A stretch of DNA of 64,000 nt from Opitutaceae bacterium (GCA_016711225.1 JADJTK010000007.1:186001-250000); one strand, 5' to 3'; positions 17,018 through 25,428 are shown, counted from the stretch's first letter. Made by a program: numbers and translations. Notes: generated by a model from the sequence alone, not told the origin.

Positions 17018-17914
17018 CTACCGCCCTCGGTACTCCACCCGCCAGAGAAACAGCCCCTGCGCCGGTGCTGTCTCGATGAGATGAACTCGCTTCTGCCCAT
17101 CGAGCAGCGCCACCACCTGCTCGACCTTGAGCTTGCCCGACCCCACCGCCACCAGCGCTCCGACCAGGGTGCGCACCATCTTGTAAAGGAAGCCGTCGGC
17201 CTCGGCCACGATGCGCAGCCGCTTCCCTTTCCCGAGCACATCGAGACGCCGGAGCGTGCGCACGGTGTTCTCTCGCTCAACACGACCGTAGGCGCTGAAG
17301 GCGCGGAAGTCGTGCCGCCCCAGCAGCAGCTTGGCAGTGACGCGCATCGCCTCCACGTCCAGGGGACGGTCGCGCAGCGACCAGCAGAACGGGTCGTCGA
17401 AGGGATCGGCCCGGCCGCGGTGAATGAAATAGACGTAGCGTTTCCCCGTGGCTCCGAAACGCGCGTGGAAACCCGGTTTGGCCTGGCGCAGCGCCGTGAC
17501 TTGGATCACCGCCGGAATCCCGATGGCGATCGCACGCTGCAGCTTCTCCGCCCCGTGTTTCCAGTCGGCGTCAAAATGGAACACCTGCGCACGGGCATGC
17601 ACCCCGGAGTCGGTGCGTCCGCTGCCGTGGATGCGGATCGGCCGCCCAAAGATCTTGGTGAGGCACTTCTCGATATGGTCCTGCACCGAGCGCTTGCTCG
17701 CCTGCGCCTGCCAGCCCTCGAGCGTGGTTCCAACATAGGCACACGTCGCCCGCCAACGCATCTCGATGGCGGGCTTCTCGTCGGCGGCGACACCCTCGCC
17801 GTCCGCCTCTTCGTCCACGACACGGGCCGGCAGCGGGGCCCCCGTACATCCCGGCGCTCCGGTTACGGTCGGAGACGAAGTCCCGCCGAAGTCCGCCTTC
17901 TTGACCGTGTTCAT
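17018..17914 (-). CDS. truA: tRNA pseudouridine synthase A, N-terminally extended
   Basis: TruA converts U38-U40 of the tRNA anticodon stem to pseudouridine. The catalytic motif G-R-T-D102-S-G-V-H-A is intact, and the later motifs F-R-A-F-S, F-L-Y-K-M-V-R and L-F-L-W-R-V-E-Y are present. The usual TruA sequence begins near residue 52 (M-R-W-R-A-T-C-A-Y-V-G). The ATG at 17914 overlaps the ruvX stop codon as ATGA, supporting translation from there and a 51-residue acidic, low-complexity extension of unknown use. An alternative start at 17761 would give a normal-length enzyme. Confidence 0.93.
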   Translation of the reverse strand: MNTVKKADFGGTSSPTVTGAPGCTGAPLPARVVDEEADGEGVAADEKPAIEMRWRATCAYVGTTLEGWQAQASKRSVQDHIEKCLTKIFGRPIRIHGSGRTDSGVHARAQVFHFDADWKHGAEKLQRAIAIGIPAVIQVTALRQAKPGFHARFGATGKRYVYFIHRGRADPFDDPFCWSLRDRPLDVEAMRVTAKLLLGRHDFRAFSAYGRVERENTVRTLRRLDVLGKGKRLRIVAEADGFLYKMVRTLVGALVAVGSGKLKVEQVVALLDGQKRVHLIETAPAQGLFLWRVEYRGR

Positions 17915-18351
17915 GGCAACTCCGGCATCTCGGCCAGCGGTGGGGGAAAACGCTGGCTGAGGTAGTCGCCCAGCAGGATCGCCGCCGCACGCGAATCGAC
18001 CAGGCCCGAGCTGCGCACCTGTCGCAGCTTCTTTTTCGCGATCGACTGCTCCGCCGCATGCGAGGTGAGGCGCTCGTCGGCCAGATGCACGGGCAGGCCG
18101 AAACGCGTGCGCAGCTCCGCGGCAAACGCCTCGGCCTTCTTTGCCGCCGGCCCGATCGTGCCGTCCATGTTGAAGGGGCAGCCCACCACCATCTCGGTGA
18201 TACGCTGGGCCTTCACCACCGCCGCCAACGCCGCCAGCCGCTCCTCCGGGCGCGCTTGGGTGAGCGCCGGCAACGGCGATGCGATGCCGATCTCGTCGCC
18301 CACCGCCAGGCCGATACGCTTCTCCCCCGGATCAATGCCCAGAAATCGCAT
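17911..18351 (-). CDS. ruvX: YqgF/RuvX-type RNase H-fold resolvase or pre-16S rRNA nuclease
   Basis: 146-residue YqgF family protein. The N-terminal F-L-G-I-D-P-G-E-K-R-I-G-L-A-V motif carries the first catalytic Asp; V-V-G-C-P and D-E-R-L-T-S are also typical, and a C-terminal D-S-R-A-A-A-I-L-L motif completes the site. Family members are proposed to process 16S rRNA ends or resolve Holliday junctions. ATG at 18351 is preferred over TTG at 18366. The stop overlaps the truA start, and the upstream toxin gene ends 15 bases before this start, so these genes may share a transcript. Confidence 0.92.
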   Translation of the reverse strand: MRFLGIDPGEKRIGLAVGDEIGIASPLPALTQARPEERLAALAAVVKAQRITEMVVGCPFNMDGTIGPAAKKAEAFAAELRTRFGLPVHLADERLTSHAAEQSIAKKKLRQVRSSGLVDSRAAAILLGDYLSQRFPPPLAEMPELP

Positions 18352-18366
18352 GGTGCTCGCGGTCAA

Positions 18367-18765
18367 TTACCAGACAGTGGTGACGATTGAGGCGTCGGTG
18401 ATGGCGGAGTCCCGGGTGATCAGGGGCAGCCGGAGGACTTTGGCCGTAGCGGCGATGATTCGGTCGAACTGGTCGCCATGCGGCAGGGCCAGCGCCGGCG
18501 CGGCGATGGCAATCTCCCAGGTGATCGGCAGCACGGTCACATGCTCGAGCAGGCAGCCAAGCACGGCGGCCGGCGATCCCTTGTAGGAAATTCGACCAGC
18601 GTGCAGCAATAGCCCGATTTCCTGCAGGGTGACGTCCGCGATGGCGAGCTGGTCGTATGGCGTAGTCGAGATGGCCCGCGCCGCCTTGGTGCTGAGCCGA
18701 TCGTCGTCGGTGGCCGCCCACAGAAAGGCGTGGGTGTCCAGCAGGTACTTAAGCTTCGGTGTCAC
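18367..18765 (-). CDS. PIN-domain toxin, VapC type
   Basis: 132-residue PIN-domain protein. The first metal-binding Asp lies in L-L-D10-T-H-A-F-L-W, a conserved Glu in L-Q-E-I-G, and later acidic residues in G-D-Q-F-D-R and T-R-D-S. VapC toxins are ribonucleases that usually cut tRNA or rRNA and are held inactive by a cognate antitoxin. The GTG start overlaps the stop codon of the upstream antitoxin gene (GTGA at 18762-18765), the usual antitoxin-first arrangement. The target RNA cannot be read from sequence. Confidence 0.88.
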   Translation of the reverse strand: MTPKLKYLLDTHAFLWAATDDDRLSTKAARAISTTPYDQLAIADVTLQEIGLLLHAGRISYKGSPAAVLGCLLEHVTVLPITWEIAIAAPALALPHGDQFDRIIAATAKVLRLPLITRDSAITDASIVTTVW

Positions 18766-18983
18766 AGCGAGGGCTTCCAGCCATCGGCCGGAAGGGTCGG
18801 TTTGGTCAAATCGTCGTGGAAGACGATCTTACCCTTCGCCGCCCCCAGCAGGGATTTCCGCGGCGTGGTCGCCGTGAAGAGGAACTCACCTTCCTTGTCC
18901 TGCACGCGCACCGTTTCGCCCTTGCGGGCCTTGGCCTTGAAGGTGGTGAAGTCACGAAGGAAACTGCGGGTGTTTGTGACCAT
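18762..18983 (-). CDS. Probable antitoxin paired with VapC-type toxin
   Basis: 73-residue protein from ATG 18983. It begins with an S-F-L-R-D-F-T-T-F-K-A-K-A-R-K-G-E-T-V stretch like the N-terminal DNA-binding part of Phd/YefM antitoxins, followed by a short C-terminal toxin-binding tail. It overlaps the PIN-domain toxin gene by four bases, which is the main support. Such antitoxins normally repress their own operon, and the promoter should lie just above 18983. The upstream GTG/ATG extension to 19058 has no family-like sequence. Confidence 0.72.
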   Translation of the reverse strand: MVTNTRSFLRDFTTFKAKARKGETVRVQDKEGEFLFTATTPRKSLLGAAKGKIVFHDDLTKPTLPADGWKPSL

Positions 18984-19125
18984 GCAATCCGAGTTGCCTG
19001 CCAAAATCCGGTTTGTCAAGCAGCGCGATGCCGCGGTGCGCCGACCAGAGACAATCATCCAGTAGGCAGTGTGCCCGCACGCGCCCGCAGCCCGCGCCCC
19101 TCCCCGGCCCGGGCGGCCCCCTGGC

Positions 19126-20205
19126 TCAAAGAAACCGCTGCAGCTCCGCCGCCTCGCAACGTTTCAGCAGCGCTTTGATCTCCTGCGCCTTGTCCTTCGG
19201 GCACACCAGGGTGACGTCGGCAGTATGCACCACGATGAGATCCTTCACCCCAAGCACGGCCACGAGATGGTCGGCGCCCGAGACCACGAGATTGCCCTCC
19301 GCCTGCTCGACCGCCGCCAGGCCGCGCACCACGTTGCCGGCCGCATCGGCCGGGAAATGCCGCATCACCGCGGGCCAGGCTCCGACGTCGTCCCAGTCGA
19401 AGCGTGCCGGAATCACGGCGACATTAGTCGCCTTCTCGATCAGCGCATAGTCCACGGAGATCTTGCGCAGCGCCGGGTAGATCGTGTCGAGCACGGCGTC
19501 GAGCGACTCGCCCGCCGCCAGCGCCGCCTCCAACCGGCCAAGATCGGCCCACACGTCGGGCACATGCCGGGCAAACGCCTCGGCCACCACCGGCACCCGC
19601 CAGAAGAACATCCCGGCGTTCCAAAGATAGTCGCCGGTAGCCAGATACCCTTCGGCCACCGTCTGCGTGGGCTTCTCAACGAAACGGCTGACATCAAAAA
19701 CTGACTCCCCGCCGGCCCGCGCCGCCCCGCGTTGGATATAGCCAAAACCCGTCGCCGGCTCTGTCGGCCGGATTCCCAGAGTCACCAACAGCGGCTCGCG
19801 CTCCGCCGCGCCGAAGGCGCGCTCCAGATCGGCGCGAAACGCCACCGTGTCGTGGATAACATGGTCGGCCGGCAGCATGGCGAACGTCGCCTGCGGATCG
19901 CGTCGGCGCACCAGCACGAGCGCCAGCCCGACAGCCGCCGTGGTGTCGCGCCCCACCGGTTCAGCCACAATATTCTCGGGCGGAATCGCCGGGCAAAGTA
20001 CGCGGATCGCCGGCGCCTGTTGCCGGTTGGTGATGATCAGGACTCGCTCGGCAGGAATCATCGGCAAAAGGCGCTCAATGGTCTGCACCAGCAACGCCCG
20101 ATCCCCAACAATGGGCAGAAGATGCTTGGGCATCGCTAGCCGGCTCTGCGGCCAGAAGCGCTCGCCGCGCCCGCCCGCCATGATGACAACATATCGGTTC
20201 GGCAT
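19126..20205 (-). CDS. manC: Mannose-1-phosphate guanylyltransferase
   Basis: 359-residue nucleotidyltransferase that makes GDP-mannose from mannose-1-phosphate and GTP. The N-terminal M-A-G-G-R-G-E-R-F-W-P motif and P-K-H-L-L are the family's GTP-binding and catalytic signatures; F-V-E-K-P and W-N-A-G-M-F-F-W complete the core. It has only the transferase domain, without the isomerase half of the bifunctional ManC/AlgA enzymes. GDP-mannose feeds exopolysaccharide and glycoconjugate synthesis; sugar-transfer genes lie at 45.5-51.5 kb. It is divergent from the moeB-like gene. Confidence 0.93.
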   Translation of the reverse strand: MPNRYVVIMAGGRGERFWPQSRLAMPKHLLPIVGDRALLVQTIERLLPMIPAERVLIITNRQQAPAIRVLCPAIPPENIVAEPVGRDTTAAVGLALVLVRRRDPQATFAMLPADHVIHDTVAFRADLERAFGAAEREPLLVTLGIRPTEPATGFGYIQRGAARAGGESVFDVSRFVEKPTQTVAEGYLATGDYLWNAGMFFWRVPVVAEAFARHVPDVWADLGRLEAALAAGESLDAVLDTIYPALRKISVDYALIEKATNVAVIPARFDWDDVGAWPAVMRHFPADAAGNVVRGLAAVEQAEGNLVVSGADHLVAVLGVKDLIVVHTADVTLVCPKDKAQEIKALLKRCEAAELQRFL

Positions 20206-20301
20206 GCCCAGAGGCTTCGATCCCCGCCGCTGCGGTCAACGGTGAAGTGGCGGAGCCCATGGCCCGCTGCCCACCGTTGCAATTTCGCCAAAGCCGCCAC
20301 T

Positions 20302-21516
20302 ATGTCCGCCCCCGTCATGCCTCCCCCCGGTGCTCCAACCGCCGTCCTCTCGCCCGCCGAACTCGCCCGCTATAGCCGGCATATTCTCCTGCCCGGAGTC
20401 GGCGTGGAGGGCCAACAACGGCTCGCCGCAGCCAAAGTGCTCGTCATTGGCGCCGGGGGACTCGGCAGCCCAGCGGCGCTCTACCTCGCCGCCGCCGGCA
20501 TCGGCACCCTGGGCATCGCCGACTTCGACAAAGTCGAACTCCACAACCTCCAGCGCCAGATTCTGCACGACACCACCGCCGTCGGCCACCCGAAGGTCGC
20601 ATCGGCCAGCACCCGCCTGAGCGCGCTCAACCCCCACATCCGGGTGGTGGTGCATGCCGAGGGCGTCACCGCCGCCAACGCCCTCGCCCTCTTTGCCGGT
20701 TATGATGTGATCGTCGACGGCACCGACCACTTTCCCACCCGTTACCTCAACAACGATGCCGCCGTGCTCACCCGCCGTCCGCTCGTGTACGGCAGTATCT
20801 TCCAGTTCGAGGGACAGGTCTCCGTCTTCGATCCGACGCGGGGCGCCCCCTGCTATCGCTGTCTTTTCCCTTCTCCGCCCCCGGCAGGCTCCGTGCCCAA
20901 CTGCGGCGAGGCCGGGGTGCTCGGTGCCCTGTGCGGTACCATCGGCAGTCTCCAGGCAATGGAGGCCATCAAGCTGATCCTCGGCCTGGGCGAGCCCCTC
21001 CATGGCCGTCTGGTCGTATTCGACGCCCTTGGCCACCGCTTCCGCACCCTCAACGTACGCCGCGACCCGGCCTGCCCGCTCTGCGGCACCGATCCACAGA
21101 TACACGAGCTTCGCCCCGAGCGCTACGCCTTCGGCTGCGCGCCCCTCCCCGCCACAGCTTCCGCCGCCCCCGCCGCCCTCGTCATGCCCCCCGAAACATC
21201 CCCGACCGAAATCGACGTTGCCACCGCCCGCGACCTGTTCGCCACCGGCACCGCCGCCTTGCTCGATGTGCGCGAGCCGTACGAACACGCGATCTGCCAG
21301 CTGCCGGGCAGCCAGCTAGTGCCGATGCGCGAAGTGCCCGCCATGCTCGACCAACTCCCCCGCGACCGCCCGCTGCTTGTGCTCTGCCACCACGGCGGGC
21401 GCAGCGAGCGCGTCACCCGATTTCTCCGGTCCAACGGATTTGCGCGCGCTACCAATATTTGCGGGGGCATCGACGCTTGGGCAGCCGAACTCGACCCGTC
21501 GCTGCAGCGCTACTGA
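20302..21516 (+). CDS. MoeB/ThiF-type adenylyltransferase with C-terminal rhodanese domain
   Basis: 404-residue E1-like enzyme from ATG 20302. Residues about 20-260 hold the adenylation fold: G50-A-G-G-L-G55, D-x-V-x-x-x-N-L-x-R-Q, and the zinc pairs C-Y-R-C and C-P-L-C. A linker leads to a rhodanese domain with the active-site loop L-C362-H-H-G-G-R-S. Such fusions adenylate and sulfurate the C-terminal Gly-Gly of a small ubiquitin-like carrier (MoaD, ThiS or a thiouridine carrier) in molybdopterin, thiamine or tRNA thiolation. No carrier gene is nearby, so the pathway is open. An in-frame GTG at 20242 is less likely. Confidence 0.9.
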   Translation: MSAPVMPPPGAPTAVLSPAELARYSRHILLPGVGVEGQQRLAAAKVLVIGAGGLGSPAALYLAAAGIGTLGIADFDKVELHNLQRQILHDTTAVGHPKVASASTRLSALNPHIRVVVHAEGVTAANALALFAGYDVIVDGTDHFPTRYLNNDAAVLTRRPLVYGSIFQFEGQVSVFDPTRGAPCYRCLFPSPPPAGSVPNCGEAGVLGALCGTIGSLQAMEAIKLILGLGEPLHGRLVVFDALGHRFRTLNVRRDPACPLCGTDPQIHELRPERYAFGCAPLPATASAAPAALVMPPETSPTEIDVATARDLFATGTAALLDVREPYEHAICQLPGSQLVPMREVPAMLDQLPRDRPLLVLCHHGGRSERVTRFLRSNGFARATNICGGIDAWAAELDPSLQRY

Positions 21517-22595
21517 CGGGTACTCCCCGAGGCCGAGGAAGTCTCGAAGGGCCCGACCGGCAGGGTGAGGCTCGCCCGAGCGGTTTCCGACCTTTGCCCC
21601 GCTTCCTGATTACGGCGGGAGCATGCGTCCTCGGCCTCCGCCGCCCGACCGGCACCCGCCGCCACCTCCGCCTCTTCCGTTCGGACCCGAAGCTCCGGAT
21701 GTCCAGCCGCATACTCCGAGGCAAAATTCTGGAAGGCCGCCTTCAGCTTCCACACCAACTGCAGCTCGTCGACCGGATAGCACTGCGTGTCGATCGTCGC
21801 CACCGGCACAAGGTCGTTGACCGTCGAGGCAAGAAAACAACTGTCGAAAAATCGCAGGTCAGCCGGCGTGATCGCCTCCTCGATCGCGGTCGCCCCGATA
21901 CGCGCCGCAATGCGCTCCAGCAGCAGCGCCCGCGTGATGCCCCCGAGCAGCCCGCACGAAAGTGGCGGGGTGACGATCGTATTGCGCCGCACGAAAAAGA
22001 CATTCGCGGTCGCCGCCTCGGTGAGCTGGCCCGCCAAATTGGGGATGAGCACCTCGTCGGCCCCCCGGCTGCGGGCCTCGCGCAGGCACAGGAGCGGATT
22101 GAGGGAATTGCCCGTTTTCCACTCCGGGTCGAGCGCCTCGCGCGGGTTGCGACGCAGTGCACGCGCCACCGAGAGGTTCAGGCCGCTGCGCAACTTCTCT
22201 ACCGGCAGGGCCCGCAGGCGCTGGGCGAGCACCACATAGGTGGGATTCTCCGCCAAGGCCATATCGAGCCCGATCCCGCCGGCTCCCCGGCTGCATTGCA
22301 CCCGAATATAGACCGGCCCCACATGGCCGCTACGTTCCACATAGGCCGCCGCCGTGCGCACCAACTCCGCCGCCAACTCGGCCCGGCCCACCGGCAAGGC
22401 CAACAGCAGAGCCCGCGCGGAGCGCTCCAGCCGCTGCCAATGCTCCTCGAAGGCGAAGATCACCCCGTCGTAGGTGCGCCAAACCTCATAAACACTGTCG
22501 CCATACAGGAATCCGCGATCGAGGGCCGAGAGGCTCGGCTCCCGCGCGTCGTGCAAACGACCGGAGGTATTGGCTTGGATGAAGTGTGGCTCCAT
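21510..22595 (-). CDS. Class IV PLP-dependent aminotransferase
   Basis: 361-residue fold-type IV aminotransferase (branched-chain, D-alanine or aminodeoxychorismate-lyase type) from ATG 22595. D-R-G-F-L-Y-G-D-S-V-Y-E at 26-37 is the family signature near the start, and the PLP lysine is K160 in E-W-K-T-G-N-S-L-N. The motif L-T-E-A-A-T-A-N-V-F-F follows. The substrate is unclear from these motifs. The last 50 residues or so are a low-complexity Ala/Glu tail not typical of the family, and the end overlaps the convergent moeB-like gene by seven bases; an upstream frame error there is possible. Confidence 0.88.
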   Translation of the reverse strand: MEPHFIQANTSGRLHDAREPSLSALDRGFLYGDSVYEVWRTYDGVIFAFEEHWQRLERSARALLLALPVGRAELAAELVRTAAAYVERSGHVGPVYIRVQCSRGAGGIGLDMALAENPTYVVLAQRLRALPVEKLRSGLNLSVARALRRNPREALDPEWKTGNSLNPLLCLREARSRGADEVLIPNLAGQLTEAATANVFFVRRNTIVTPPLSCGLLGGITRALLLERIAARIGATAIEEAITPADLRFFDSCFLASTVNDLVPVATIDTQCYPVDELQLVWKLKAAFQNFASEYAAGHPELRVRTEEAEVAAGAGRAAEAEDACSRRNQEAGQRSETARASLTLPVGPFETSSASGSTRQ

Positions 22596-22638
22596 CAGGG
22601 GTTGGGGGCAGTCTTTGCATCCGCGCGTTGGGGAACAA

Positions 22639-22668
22639 CAAAAAAGCCCCCGTTCGAAAACGGGGGCT
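22639..22668 (-). terminator. Intrinsic terminator after the basic HTH gene
   Basis: Perfect 10-bp stem (22645-22654 with 22659-22668), four-base loop, and a run of T on the minus strand (22640-22645). It lies 28 bases after the stop codon of the gene at 22696-23112. Confidence 0.88.
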
Positions 22669-22695
22669 GACACATTTGCCGAGGAAGCTCGAAGC

Positions 22696-23112
22696 TTAGC
22701 GCTTGGCGACCAGTCCGAGCTTCTTCTTGAGGTTCTGCACGCTGGGCAGGGAGATGCCGGTGGCTTTGGCGATCTCTTTGCCGGTCTTGCCGCCCTCGGC
22801 GAGGCTCTTCACCTCGGCGATGATCTCCGGGGTGATCTTCACACGCGCCTTGCGGCCGCCCTTGCCGCGCTTGGCGGCCTTGGCGGGCTTCTCCGCCTTG
22901 GGCTCGCCCTCAACCTTCGCCGCCTTGGCGGCCTTGCCGGGCTTGCGTCCCGGTTTTCCAGCGACAGCCTGCCGGAAGGCGGCGATAAACTCCTCCGCCG
23001 AAGCGAAGCCGTACTGGGCCGGCAACTGGGCCAGCTGGGCGAACAGTTCGCGTTCGAGGTCCGCGAGCCGTGTTTTATATTCTGCGATTTTCTTGATGGT
23101 ATCTTGGGCCAT
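22696..23112 (-). CDS. Basic coiled-coil/HTH DNA-binding protein
   Basis: 138 residues in three parts. Residues 1-50 are a predicted coiled coil (A-E-Y-K-T-R-L-A-D-L-E-R-E-L-F). Residues 50-90 are a Lys/Ala/Pro-rich, histone-tail-like linker. Residues 92-138 are a helix-turn-helix of resolvase or sigma-like type (I-T-P-E-I-I-A-E-V...G-K-T-G-K-E-I-A-K-A-T-G-I-S). The layout recalls nucleoid-associated proteins such as H-NS, where a coiled coil makes dimers and a C-terminal domain binds DNA, but the C-terminal fold is different. It stands alone with its own terminator and an AT-rich upstream region. Function is inferred only. Confidence 0.75.
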   Translation of the reverse strand: MAQDTIKKIAEYKTRLADLERELFAQLAQLPAQYGFASAEEFIAAFRQAVAGKPGRKPGKAAKAAKVEGEPKAEKPAKAAKRGKGGRKARVKITPEIIAEVKSLAEGGKTGKEIAKATGISLPSVQNLKKKLGLVAKR

Positions 23113-23402
23113 GGTGTACCGAAGAGTCTACGGATACGGGAAAATATCAACCTCTATAGCACAATAGTGGGGGCTACCGTTGAAAACGGGGGACGTTATC
23201 ATCAAACCGCGGCCTCGTCTATTGCGCCCCTTGCCCCAGTTCCGCCAGCACACGGGGCGCTGCGGGCCCACCCACCGCCACGCACTCCCGGCACCGGCAC
23301 GGCCGCCTCCGCCCTCCATTTCGCGCTCGAGCCGCCGAATCCCTTCTTGACTCACCCGGAGGCCACCCGAAGCTCGCCCCTCCCTATTTCCCTTCCAATA
23401 CC

Positions 23403-23504
23403 ATGAGCCAACAACATCGTCCCGTCGTCAAACGCGCCCGCCGCAAGGCCTATCTGAAACGCCAGAAGGAAGCCGCCAAGCTGCTGCGTACCGCGAAGAA
23501 GTGA
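23403..23504 (+). CDS. 33-residue highly basic peptide
   Basis: Short ORF of 33 residues with 14 Lys or Arg and no acidic residue except one Glu (M-S-Q-Q-H-R-P-V-V-K-R-A-R-R-K). A perfect hairpin terminator begins three bases after the stop codon, which strongly suggests a dedicated transcript. The composition is like that of small ribosome-associated or RNA-binding peptides such as Thx, but I do not recognise the sequence. No clear Shine-Dalgarno is visible. rimO follows 126 bases later, beyond the terminator. Confidence 0.65.
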   Translation: MSQQHRPVVKRARRKAYLKRQKEAAKLLRTAKK

Positions 23505-23507
23505 GGT

Positions 23508-23533
23508 AACCGCGCCCCTTGGGCGCGGTTTCC
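23508..23533 (+). terminator. Intrinsic terminator after basic peptide gene
   Basis: Perfect 10-bp stem AACCGCGCCC (23508-23517) with GGGCGCGGTT (23521-23530), loop CTT, starting three bases after the stop codon. The U-tract is short (TTTCC). Confidence 0.8.
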
Positions 23534-23630
23534 TGCATTAGCCTCCGGTCACCGCCTCCAGCACCGCCCTACCCGTCGCGGTGCCGGATCCTCCCGGCGG
23601 CCTTCGCCCCCTCACTCACTCCGACTGACG

Positions 23631-25043
23631 ATGATTTCCGTCAGCCTCATTTCGCTTGGCTGTGCCAAGAACCTGATCGACTCCGAGATCATGGTCGGCC
23701 ACCTGCTGGCCGCCGGCATGCAGGTCATCCCCGAGGCCGCCAAGGCCGACGTGGTGATCGTGAACACCTGCTCGTTCATCGACTCCGCCAAGGAGGAGAG
23801 CATCCAGACCATCCTCGAGGCCAACGAGCAGCGCGGCCTACGCAAGCGCCGCCGCGACCAGAAACTGATCGTGGCCGGCTGCATGTCCCAGCGTTTCGCC
23901 AAGGAATTGCCCGGCGAGATGCCCGAGGTCGACGCCTTCATCGGCCTCGACCAGGTGACCAAAATCGTCCCGCTCATCGAGAAGCTGTTCGACCACGAAC
24001 GCGCCCGAGGCGAGGCCCCCGTCACCGAAATCAACCGCCGCTCGACCTTCATCCCCGATTTCGACACCCCACGCTTCCGGCTCACCCCCCGGCATTTCGC
24101 CTACGTGAAGATCGCCGAGGGCTGCAACCATCCCTGCACCTTCTGCATCATCCCGCAGATCCGCGGTCGCCACCGCAGCCGCACCATCGAGTCGGTCGTG
24201 CGCGAGGCCCGCCAGCTCGTGGCCGAGGGCGTCAAGGAGCTCAACCTGATCTCCCAGGACACCACCTATTTCGGCATGGACCGCTGGAGCGAGCACGCCG
24301 GTCCCCGCGCCAAGCTCGACTCCGCCCGTGGCGACACCCTCGCCCTGCTCCTGCGCGAGCTCAACGCTATCGAGGGCGACTTCTGGATCCGGCTTCTCTA
24401 TACGCATCCGGCCCACTGGAGCGACGAGCTCATCCGCACCATCGCTGAGTGCCCCAAGATCGCCCGGTATGTGGACATGCCGCTGCAACACATCTCCGAC
24501 CACATGCTCGGCAAGATGCAGCGCGAGACCTCGTCCAAGCACATCCGCGACCTCGTGCGCGCCATCCGCGCCGGCATCCCCGGCATCACGCTGCGCACCA
24601 CCTTCATCGTCGGCTTCCCCGGCGAGACGGAGGCCGATTTCGCCGAGCTGCTCGCCTTCATCCGCCAGACGCGTTTCGAGCGGCTGGGGGTCTTCCGGTA
24701 TTCACAGGAAGAGGGCACCCGCGCCGCCAAGAGCGCCGAGCAACTGCCCGACAAGCTCAAGGAACAGCGTTTCCACGCCGCCATGGCGCTGCAACAGTCG
24801 ATCGCCCGCGAACTCGGCACGAACGAGGTGGGCCGCACCCTGCGCGTGCTCGTCGAGGCCCCCGGCATCGCCCGCGCCATGGGTGACGCCCCCGACATCG
24901 ACGGCCGCGTCTTTGTCGCCCGCGCCCTACCGGTGAGCGAATTCGCCGACGTCACCATCAACGGCGTGCGCGACTACGACCTGCTCGCGCTGCCCCGGGG
25001 TGAACACCCTGCCCGCTCCGTCGCACCGAAGCCGGCCCGATAA
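23631..25043 (+). CDS. rimO: Ribosomal protein S12 methylthiotransferase
   Basis: 470-residue radical-SAM methylthiotransferase that modifies the conserved Asp of ribosomal protein S12. The N-terminal UPF0004 domain has its three Fe-S cysteines C11, C47 and C84. The radical-SAM cluster is C165-x3-C169-x2-C172 in G-C-N-H-P-C-T-F-C. A TRAM-like domain (about 400-455) ends the protein. The L-G-C-A-K-N-L-I-D-S-E start and I-I-P-Q-I-R-G-R-H-R-S-R stretch point to RimO rather than MiaB. ATG 23631 starts directly on the first motif. A candidate structured RNA lies immediately downstream. Confidence 0.95.
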   Translation: MISVSLISLGCAKNLIDSEIMVGHLLAAGMQVIPEAAKADVVIVNTCSFIDSAKEESIQTILEANEQRGLRKRRRDQKLIVAGCMSQRFAKELPGEMPEVDAFIGLDQVTKIVPLIEKLFDHERARGEAPVTEINRRSTFIPDFDTPRFRLTPRHFAYVKIAEGCNHPCTFCIIPQIRGRHRSRTIESVVREARQLVAEGVKELNLISQDTTYFGMDRWSEHAGPRAKLDSARGDTLALLLRELNAIEGDFWIRLLYTHPAHWSDELIRTIAECPKIARYVDMPLQHISDHMLGKMQRETSSKHIRDLVRAIRAGIPGITLRTTFIVGFPGETEADFAELLAFIRQTRFERLGVFRYSQEEGTRAAKSAEQLPDKLKEQRFHAAMALQQSIARELGTNEVGRTLRVLVEAPGIARAMGDAPDIDGRVFVARALPVSEFADVTINGVRDYDLLALPRGEHPARSVAPKPAR

Positions 25044-25075
25044 GTTTTCTTTACCGGCGCATTTTACTTTTTCGC

Positions 25076-25246
25076 GGGCAGGCCGATAGTCTGCCTTGGG
25101 AGAACGCTCCCGGTAGTCAGATCAGGAAATCGGTGACAGCACTGGAAAGGAAACCAGAAAGCGGCTCCAATACCCACCACACCATGAGGGCCACATCTAT
25201 GGCTCCCGGAGGAAACCGCTCGATCAAACTTCCAGCCTGCCTGCCC
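25076..25246 (+). ncRNA. Candidate structured noncoding RNA downstream of rimO
   Basis: Gene-free stretch with dense nested and tandem inverted repeats. An 8-bp closing helix pairs 25076-25083 with 25239-25246. Inside are GGGAG-aacg-CTCCC (25098-25111), GTCA/TGAC (25116-25119 with 25134-25137), CTGG/CCAG (25142-25145 with 25154-25157) and AGCGG/CCGCT (25160-25164 with 25216-25220). A strong terminator follows at 25282. It does not show tmRNA, RNase P, SRP or common riboswitch signatures that I can recognise. It could be a 6S-like RNA, a leader of the small gene at 25429, or a new RNA. Confidence 0.5.
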
Positions 25247-25281
25247 TCCCGATAATTAGTTACCCCGAGAGATTCTCACCA

Positions 25282-25310
25282 GAAGGCCGTCCCCCCGCGG
25301 GGCGGCCTTC
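25282..25310 (+). terminator. Strong hairpin ending the rimO/ncRNA transcript
   Basis: Stem GAAGGCCG (25282-25289) with CGGCCTTC (25303-25310), extended by an inner CCCC-gc-GGGG helix. Only a weak U-tract follows (GTCGTATT). It separates the candidate RNA from the gene at 25429. Confidence 0.75.
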
Positions 25311-25428
25311 GTCGTATTCCCCTGCTGGCATCCGGACCGGGACAACCGGGAGTTTTACCTCATTTTAGGCCGGCGGCCTAAATCGCAGCCCCCCCCGTAC
25401 CGATACGCCATTCAACCAATTTCACCCC

